Assembly (NCBI GenBank): GCA_902785065.1
Contig: CACZXH010000017.1
Coordinates: 40,428-95,254, forward strand
Direction: 5' to 3'
DNA from: an uncultured Bacteroidia bacterium
Lineage (GTDB): Bacteria > Bacteroidota > Bacteroidia > Bacteroidales > UBA932
DNA length: 54,827 nt
The position numbers and the translations under genes are program-made. Numbering within the stretch: position 1 is the stretch's first letter; each line of letters begins with the position of its first letter. Of the stretch, positions 49,488-54,827 are shown in pieces. The notes below the pieces were generated by a model. That model was not told the DNA's origin. It made no database searches and saw only the letters and a list, made by a program, of their open reading frames with translations.

Positions 49488-50039
49488 ATGAAAATGACTG
49501 ATAAAATGTCAAAAGGTACAAAGATGAAAAAAGAAGCGCTCATACTTGCCCTGCTCCTGCCGGTCCTTCCCTTGACCGCCCAGCCGCAGCGCCTCACACT
49601 GGATGACTGTCGTGCAATGGCCCTCCAGGCCGACAAGGATCTCCAGCAGGCCCGCACCCGAATCGAAATGGCCGGCTTTGACCGGAAAATCGCCCTGGCG
49701 AACTATTTCCCCACCGTCAGCGCCACGGGCGCCTATCTGTATAACAACCGGGACATCGCCCTTGTCGATGAATTCCAGTCTTCGATGCTCCAGGGCGCAG
49801 GATCGATCATGCAGGGCGTCATGGAGGGTGCGGCCGCTTCCATGGAGGAACAGCTCTCCGGGGCCATGTCGCAGGCCATGACCGGTACGATGACCCAGCT
49901 TATGACGGCCATCCAGACCAATCCGGCGCTGGCGCAGGAATACATGTCCAGCCCCATGTGGCAGACGGTTCTCGGCATGCTTCAGAAGATGGACCCTTCT
50001 TTGTACAACTTCAACTTCCGGATATTTCCGAACCGGTGA
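49488..50039 (+). pseudogene. TolC-family outer membrane protein, N-terminal fragment (frameshifted)
   Basis: First part of a TolC-like export duct: signal peptide (ILALLLPVLPLTAQ), then RLTLDDCRAMALQADKDLQQ, IALANYFPTVSATGAYLYNN and a Met/Gln-rich helical insert (MLQGAGSIMQGVMEGAAASM). Homologues go from YNFN into LPDISEPVN. Here AACTTCAACTTCCGG lacks one C, which turns the frame to FRIFPNR and a stop at 50037-50039. The lost base may be a real mutation or a sequencing error, since the rest of both parts looks intact. ATG 49524 would also suit the signal peptide. Confidence 0.78.
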
Positions 50040-51109
50040 ACGCTATCGGCGCGGACATCGACAAGGCGCTCCATCCCGACCTGCACAACATCTGGATGGG
50101 GGCCGTGACGGTGCAGCAGCCCGTGTTCGTGGGGGGAAAGATCCTGTATTCCAACAAGATGGCCGCCTGGGGGGAGGACCTGGCGCAGTCCAAGTATGAC
50201 CTGGAGGAGGCGCAGGTCGTCCTGGACGTGGAGCAGGCCTACTGGCAGATTGTCTCCATCGCCGGAAAGAAACGCCTCTCGGAATCTTATGCGGACCTTC
50301 TCCACACGCTTGAATCCGATGTGAACGCTTCCGTGAAGGCCGGCGTCATGACTGAATCCGACGCTCTCCAGATCAAGGTCAAGGCCAATGAGGCCGATAT
50401 GCTCCGGACCAAGGCCACGAACGGCCTTACCCTGGCGAAGATGCTGCTGTGCCAGCGCATTGGCCTGCCATTGGACAGCGACATCGAACTGGCCGACGAA
50501 CACCTGGACATGGTCCCGCTCCCGGAACGCCCCCGGGACAAATCCCTGGATGACATCTATGCCGACCGGCCGGAAACCCGCAGCCTGGAGCTGGCCTCCC
50601 GCATCTATGACGCCAAGGCGAAGGTAATCCGCGCCGACGGTCTTCCGAAGGTCGCCCTGACAGCGAACTGGCTGGTTTCCAACCCGAATCCCTACAACGG
50701 GATCCAGAACACCTGGAACGGGGGGATGCTGAGCTCCGGCGTGATGGTGAACATCCCGCTCTTCCATGGGCTCGAGAACACGAACAAGTACCGCAAGGCC
50801 CGGGCGGAGGCGTCCCTTTACCGTACCCAGCTGGAGGATGCGAAGGAAAAGATCGAACTCCAGGTCACCCGTGAGCGCAAGACCTATGGCGAAGCGCTGG
50901 AGAAACTGTCCATGGCGCAGGCCCATCTCGCCAGCGCCGAGGAGAACCTCCGCACGGCCACCATCGGTTTCGAGGCAGGGGTCATCTCCACCAGCACGGT
51001 CCTCTCCGCCCAGACCGCCTGGCTTTCCGCCCACAGCGACTGCCTGGATGCCGGCACCGAACTGCAGATGGCCGCGGCTGCGCTCCGCAAGGCCGAAGGA
51101 ATGAAATAG
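50010..51109 (+). pseudogene. TolC-family outer membrane protein, C-terminal fragment (frameshifted)
   Basis: Resumes the TolC homology with LPDISEPVNAIGADIDKALH, AVTVQQPVFVGGKILYSNKM and a long helical barrel with GLPKVALTANWLVSNPNPYN, VMVNIPLFHGLENTNKYRKA and the C-terminal FEAGVISTSTVLSAQTAWLS. An in-frame ATG at 49958 exists, but residues before 50010 are out-of-frame sequence. Restoring one C near 50010 would give one protein of about 540 residues from 49488. The gap to the HlyD gene is 19 bp, so this is the first gene of the export operon. Confidence 0.8.
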
Positions 51110-51128
51110 AACAAAAGAAATAAGCAAA

Positions 51129-52112
51129 ATGGCAAAGAAGAATTACAATCTCCTCATCGGAGTAGGCGCCCTGGTGGGCGTGGTGCTCCTGATCGCCCTG
51201 GTGGGGTATCTGGTAAGCAAACCCCGTCCACGGGTGATTCAGGGCGAAGCCGAAGCGACGGAATATCGCATTTCCTGCATGGTTCCCGGCCATGTGACGG
51301 AACTCTACTGCCGGGAAGGACAGCAGGTCCATAAGGGCGATACGGTGGCGTTCATCGATTCGCCGCAGGTTCGGGCGAAACTCGCCCAGGCGCAGGCTGC
51401 GCGCAGCGCGGCCCAGGCGCAGAGCGCCAAGGCCCGCAACGGAGCCCGCAAGGAACAGATTGCCGGCGCCTATGAACTATGGCAGCAGGCGCTGGTACAG
51501 GAGGATGTCATGAAGAAGTCCTTCGAACGGGTGAAAACGCTCTACGACCAGAAAGTGATCTCCGCCCAGAAATATGACGAAACCAAGGCTCAGTACGATG
51601 CCGCCATCGCGCAGGCGAAGGCGGCCAAGAGCCAGTATGACATGGCCCTGGACGGCGCCCGGGCCGAGGACCGCGCCGCGGCGGCCGCCCTGGTACATCA
51701 GGCCGACGGCGCCATCCAGGAGGTGGATTCCTATCTGCAGGAACTCTATCTCGTCTCCCCGGCGGACGGTATCATTTCCAGCGTTTATCCCAGGCAGGGC
51801 GAACTGGTGGGCCAGGGCTCTCCGGTCGCGACCGTGACGGACCTTTCCGACATCTGGTTCACCTTCAATATCCGGGAAGATGAACTTCACAGTATGCAGA
51901 CGGGCGACGTACTGACCGTGAAAGTGCCGGCCCTGGACGGCCGGACGCTGAAAGCCCGGGTCAATTACATGGCCGTCCGTGAATCCTACGCCACCTGGAA
52001 GGCCACCAAGGAGACCGACCAGTATGACGCCAAGACCTTTGAGGTGCGCGCCGTGCCCGAGGAGCGCGCAGAGGGACTGCGTCCCGGAATGACTGTCCTT
52101 GTGGTAAAATGA
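51129..52112 (+). CDS. HlyD/EmrA-type periplasmic adaptor
   Basis: A 327-residue membrane fusion protein linking inner membrane permeases to the TolC duct. It has an N-terminal anchor helix (LLIGVGALVGVVLLIALVGY), a lipoyl half (MVPGHVTELYCREGQQVHKG), a long Ala/Gln-rich coiled-coil hairpin (about residues 78-195), the second lipoyl half (LVSPADGIISSVYPRQGELV) and a beta-barrel domain (IWFTFNIREDELHSMQTGD). It overlaps the next gene by 4 bp. Close relatives act with YhhJ/YbhR-type ABC-2 permeases. Confidence 0.9.
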   Translation: MAKKNYNLLIGVGALVGVVLLIALVGYLVSKPRPRVIQGEAEATEYRISCMVPGHVTELYCREGQQVHKGDTVAFIDSPQVRAKLAQAQAARSAAQAQSAKARNGARKEQIAGAYELWQQALVQEDVMKKSFERVKTLYDQKVISAQKYDETKAQYDAAIAQAKAAKSQYDMALDGARAEDRAAAAALVHQADGAIQEVDSYLQELYLVSPADGIISSVYPRQGELVGQGSPVATVTDLSDIWFTFNIREDELHSMQTGDVLTVKVPALDGRTLKARVNYMAVRESYATWKATKETDQYDAKTFEVRAVPEERAEGLRPGMTVLVVK

Positions 52113-53278
52113 CCTTCTTTGATAAAATAGACAAAGTCATCCGGCGGGAAATCCGGATCTGGGCGCGCCGTCCCATCTATTTCCTGGGCTCCGTCGCGGT
52201 AATGGCATTCTGTACGGTCTTCTACCTGACCTTCCTGGGGCAGGGCGTACCTTCGGACCTGCCCATTGCCGTGGTGGACCTGGACGGCAGTTCCACCTCC
52301 CGGAACTTCTGTCGGCAACTTGACGCCACTCAGTTGGGGAAGGTAATCCATTACGGCTCCTTCTCCGAAGCCCAGGCAGACATGCAGGGCGGGCGCGTGA
52401 CCAGCATCTGCGTCATCCCGGAAGGATTCAACCGGGACATCCAGGCACAGCGGCAGCCGACGTTCAGTTTCTACGTCAACGGCCTGTACTTTCTGGGCGG
52501 CTCCCTGGCCTGGAAGGACATTCTGACGATGGTGAACCTGACGGCGGGCGCCGTGCAGCGGGAAGTCCTGCGGATGAAAGGTGTCCCGGAGAGCGAGGTG
52601 GCCGGCCTGCTCCGCCCCGTGGACGTCGACGTCCACCAGATCGGCAACGCCACGATGAACTACGGCGCCTATCTGGCGAACATGATGATCCCAGGCATGT
52701 TGCAGATGGTGGTGGTCATCGTCCTGATCTATTCGCTGGGCGCGGAACTGAAATACGGTACCAGCCGGCATCTGCTGGACACCGTCGGACATGACATGTA
52801 TGCTGCCGTGAGCGGGAAAATGGCCCTCTATACGGTGCTGTTCACCCTCATCGGATGGGCCATCGAGGTCATCCTGTACAAATGGCTGCATTTCCCGCTG
52901 GCGGGCCGGCTGGGGCAGATGCTCCTGGCCTGCTTCCTGCTGGTCGTCGCCTCCGAAAGCGTGGCTGTGTTCATCATCGGCTGCGTCCCGGTTTGCCGCT
53001 TTGCGCTGAGCATCGGCGCCCTGTACAGCGTGCTGGGCCTGTCCCTGACGGGGTTCACCCTGCCGGTGGAAGCCCTCCCGGCCGGCCTCCGCGGCCTGAC
53101 GATGATGTACCCGCTCCGTCATTATTACGAGCTGTATGTGCAGGTGGGCATTTTCGGCAGCGGTTTCGGGCAGTGGTATGTTCCTGTCATCGCCCTCCTG
53201 TTATTCTGTTTCCTGCCCTTCCTGGTGATGGGGCGCCTCGGCAGGGCCTATACCTATCTGAATTATGAAAGGAATTAG
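52109..53278 (+). CDS. ABC-2 type permease, first of a pair
   Basis: A 389-residue inner membrane protein of the YhhJ/YbhS type: one N-terminal helix (IYFLGSVAVMAFCTVFYLTF), a large periplasmic domain starting PIAVVDLDGSSTSRNFCRQL (about residues 50-170), and five to six C-terminal helices (ANMMIPGMLQMVVVIVLIYS; LLACFLLVVASESVAVFIIG). The last turn motif MMYPLRHYYELYVQVGIF is typical. It overlaps the adaptor gene by 4 bp and the second permease by 14 bp. Confidence 0.9.
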   Translation: MTFFDKIDKVIRREIRIWARRPIYFLGSVAVMAFCTVFYLTFLGQGVPSDLPIAVVDLDGSSTSRNFCRQLDATQLGKVIHYGSFSEAQADMQGGRVTSICVIPEGFNRDIQAQRQPTFSFYVNGLYFLGGSLAWKDILTMVNLTAGAVQREVLRMKGVPESEVAGLLRPVDVDVHQIGNATMNYGAYLANMMIPGMLQMVVVIVLIYSLGAELKYGTSRHLLDTVGHDMYAAVSGKMALYTVLFTLIGWAIEVILYKWLHFPLAGRLGQMLLACFLLVVASESVAVFIIGCVPVCRFALSIGALYSVLGLSLTGFTLPVEALPAGLRGLTMMYPLRHYYELYVQVGIFGSGFGQWYVPVIALLLFCFLPFLVMGRLGRAYTYLNYERN

Positions 53279-54515
53279 AGAGACTTACCTCGGACGCTGG
53301 CTGGGCGACGCCCTCCGCATCTTCAACCTGGAACTGCGGAACATCCTCCATGACGGCGGTGTCATGATCATTTTCGTCGTCGCCGGATTCCTGTACCCGA
53401 TCCTGTACAATTTCGTGTATAGGAACGGCATCCTGGAAGAAACACCGATCGCCGTGGTCGATGACGCCGCCTGCAGCGACAGCCGGCGCATGATTCGGGA
53501 GATGGATGCGACGCGGGAGATGGACATCGCCTGGCGGTGCGCCGACATGGAGGAGGCGAAAGCTCTCCTGCAGCTGCGCAAGGTGAACGGAATCGTGTAT
53601 TTCCCGTCCGATTTCGGCGACCGCCTGGCGGCGAAGGAGACAGCGACCTTCAGCATCTACGCCGACATGAGCAGCTTCCTCTACTACAAGAACCTCCTCA
53701 TGGGCTCGGAGTTCGTGATGCTGCATGAAATCAACGGGATCAAGATCGAGCGCCTGTCCCTGGACGGGCTCACGGACCAGGAGGCCGATGCCTCGGTGAA
53801 CACCGTCCTGTACGAGGATGTCAATCCCTACAACCGGGCCTTCTCCTACAGCATCTTCCTGATATCGGCCATCCTGATGCTGATCATCCAGCAAGTGATG
53901 TTCTATGGCATGGGCATGTCCGTAGGGACGATGCGCGAGGAGAACCGCAGTTTCGCCTCCCTGCCGGATACTCTGACGGGAAGGGGCGTGGGCCGTGTGG
54001 TCCTCGGACGCGGAGCCGTTTACTGGCTGCTTTTCATGATCATCGGCATCTACGTGTGCTGCGTCGTTCCGGCGATGTTCGGCTTTCCGCAGCAGGGCCG
54101 TTTTCAGGACATCCTCCTCCTGCTCGCCTTGTTCGTCACCGTGTGCGTCTTCTTCTCCATGACCTGGACGACGCTGGTGACGCGGCGGGAATCGGCCTTC
54201 CTGTTGTTCCTGTTCATGTCTCCGGTGTGTGTGTTCTTGACGGGCTTCAGTTGGCCGACGACAGCCTTTCCGGGTTTCTGGAAACTGTTCTCTTATCTAT
54301 TCCCGTCCACTTTCGGCTGCCAGGCTTTCATCAACCTGAATACGGCGGGCGCTCCGCTCCCGGTCGTCGCGCCGCAACTCCGCGCCCTGTGCATCCAGGG
54401 AGTTGTTTATTACACCCTCGCCTGCGCGGCGGTGTATGTGGAGAATTTCGTGGGCAGGAAGTCCGGCCAGGGCATCTTGGCGCGCAGCGGTCCAGCATCG
54501 ACGCAAACAGATTAA
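53265..54515 (+). CDS. ABC-2 type permease, second of a pair
   Basis: A 416-residue permease with the same layout as its neighbour: an N-terminal helix (IIFVVAGFLYPILYNFVYRN), a periplasmic domain with TPIAVVDDAACSDSRRMIRE, and C-terminal helices (SIFLISAILMLIIQQVMFYG; GAVYWLLFMIIGIYVCCVVP). The pair would form a heterodimeric export channel. No ATPase gene (YbhF or similar) is present; the operon ends at the terminator 54541-54575. The ATPase must be elsewhere, or this subgroup works without one. Confidence 0.88.
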   Translation: MKGIRETYLGRWLGDALRIFNLELRNILHDGGVMIIFVVAGFLYPILYNFVYRNGILEETPIAVVDDAACSDSRRMIREMDATREMDIAWRCADMEEAKALLQLRKVNGIVYFPSDFGDRLAAKETATFSIYADMSSFLYYKNLLMGSEFVMLHEINGIKIERLSLDGLTDQEADASVNTVLYEDVNPYNRAFSYSIFLISAILMLIIQQVMFYGMGMSVGTMREENRSFASLPDTLTGRGVGRVVLGRGAVYWLLFMIIGIYVCCVVPAMFGFPQQGRFQDILLLLALFVTVCVFFSMTWTTLVTRRESAFLLFLFMSPVCVFLTGFSWPTTAFPGFWKLFSYLFPSTFGCQAFINLNTAGAPLPVVAPQLRALCIQGVVYYTLACAAVYVENFVGRKSGQGILARSGPASTQTD

Positions 54516-54540
54516 AAGAGCCAGACGTACAAGAATGATT

Positions 54541-54575
54541 GGCACATCACTTCTGTGACTTGTGCCCTTTTTCTT
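54541..54575 (+). terminator. Terminator of the export operon
   Basis: GGCACA-TCAC, a TTCT loop, GTGA-CT-TGTGCC and CTTTTTCTTTT form a stable stem with a T tract, 25 bp after the last stop. Confidence 0.85.
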
Positions 54576-54613
54576 TTCGGCCAAATGACTTATGTAAGTT
54601 TACACCGATCAAT
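54564..54613 (+). repeat. Dispersed repeat, copy 3
   Basis: GCCCTTTTTCTTTTCGGCC then AATGACTTATG, TTTACACCGAT. It matches copies 1 and 2 from the terminator tail onward, but the small ORF is absent upstream. Confidence 0.6.
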
Positions 54614-54735
54614 CAATCATTTGATTATCATCTCAACAGATGCCGGATGGCGGCGAACGGATGATGGAAGATCATCCAGCGGACCACCTGTTTTTCTTCT
54701 CCAATGCGATTCACCTTGCCGGATTCCGGGAATGA
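54614..54735. other. Intergenic region before the CcsA-like gene end
   Basis: About 120 bp between the repeat and the minus-strand gene end. A short minus-strand open frame (ending in VVRWMIFHHPFAAIRHLLR) may be a small ORF, but no start or family is recognised. Confidence 0.3.
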
Positions 54736-54827
54736 TTATTTCACGTTATAAGTGTGAATGGACAATCCCTGGGCGGATGGCAGATAGTTGATGCCCCACC
54801 AGCAGATCTGGAGGCAGACGAAACTCA
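54736..54827 (-). CDS. C-terminal end of a CcsA-like cytochrome c biogenesis protein (partial)
   Basis: The last 29 codons of a gene that enters from the right edge: SFVCLQICWWGINYLPSAQG then LSIHTYNVK and stop at 54736-54738. The hydrophobic end with WWGINYLPSAQG and a late His resembles the C terminus of Bacteroidales CcsA/CcsBA proteins, which export heme and attach it to cytochrome c. Too short for certainty. Confidence 0.5.
   Translation of the reverse strand, partial: SFVCLQICWWGINYLPSAQGLSIHTYNVK

Noticed and set aside
54555-54791. A 78-codon plus-strand frame at the right edge
   Set aside because: It runs through a terminator and opposite the end of a CcsA-like gene; no family or promoter supports it.
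1-54827. CRISPR arrays, transposase or integrase genes, rRNA genes
   Set aside because: I looked for regularly spaced repeats, DDE or tyrosine recombinase proteins and rRNA sequence, and saw none in either strand.

Overview
The window is a high-GC (roughly 58 % by eye) stretch of a Bacteroidota chromosome, most likely order Bacteroidales. Evidence: two SusC/SusD pairs, Bacteroidetes-type promoters (TTTG, about 20 bp, TAnnTTTG), BACON and DUF3823 lipoproteins, GH92/GH76/GH125 enzymes and a HigBA module of the type common in that group. A gut Alistipes- or Cryptobacteroides-like organism is plausible but is inference.

Layout. (1) 1-1253: a DUF456 membrane protein with an apparently leaderless GTG start, and a higBA toxin-antitoxin pair. 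(2) 1392-14797, minus strand: a sialic acid (nan) utilisation operon. Transcription order is SusC-like NanO, SusD-like NanU, N-acetylneuraminate lyase, AGE-family epimerase, NanM-type mutarotase, GH20 hexosaminidase, MFS transporter, and a two-domain SGNH/sialate O-acetylesterase. A divergent ROK-family repressor (14988-16202) is the likely regulator, and two AT-rich dyads lie in the shared intergenic region. No sialidase is present in the window. (3) 16258-18294: an OmpA-like lipoprotein and a VWA lipoprotein. (4) 18422-43992: the 5' 25 nt of a tRNA-Gly gene, with its own promoter, and the 3' 24 nt, with its own terminator, lie about 25.5 kb apart and bracket an island. The island carries an alpha-mannan-type polysaccharide utilisation locus on the minus strand: a GxGYxYP protein, a surface lipoprotein, GH76, SusC, SusD, DUF3823, a GH42-like protein of unknown family, a DUF4965 protein, GH92 and GH125. 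It also carries a divergent membrane-spanning one-component regulator (periplasmic Kelch-like sensor, one TM helix, cytoplasmic SARP-like DNA-binding domain), then a secreted nitroreductase-like protein, an amidohydrolase lipoprotein and an AraC regulator. (5) 44000-48341: a decayed region with a small repeated ORF, a BACON lipoprotein, a DUF2975/HTH/carboxypeptidase-D-like operon, a double-hairpin palindrome and a frameshifted NAD(P)H oxidoreductase. (6) 48404-54515: an AraC regulator divergent from a TolC/HlyD/ABC-2 permease/ABC-2 permease export operon; the TolC gene carries a one-base frameshift and no ATPase gene is present. The end of a CcsA-like cytochrome c biogenesis gene enters from the right edge.

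How the genes work together. The nan operon would import sialic acid through the outer membrane, de-acetylate and epimerise it in the periplasm, transport it inward and cleave it to ManNAc and then GlcNAc. The island PUL would bind alpha-mannan at the surface, cut the alpha-1,6 backbone (GH76), trim alpha-1,2/1,3 side chains (GH92) and finish alpha-1,6 oligomers (GH125) under control of the adjacent trans-membrane regulator. Several short palindromic repeats with ends like GTCATT and GAATCT are inserted in or between genes, three of them in frame inside nan operon proteins. The most notable points are the tRNA-Gly gene split by the mannan island, the Kelch/SARP one-component regulator with its palindromic sites, the GH42-like candidate enzyme, and several promoters placed so close to start codons that leaderless translation is implied.
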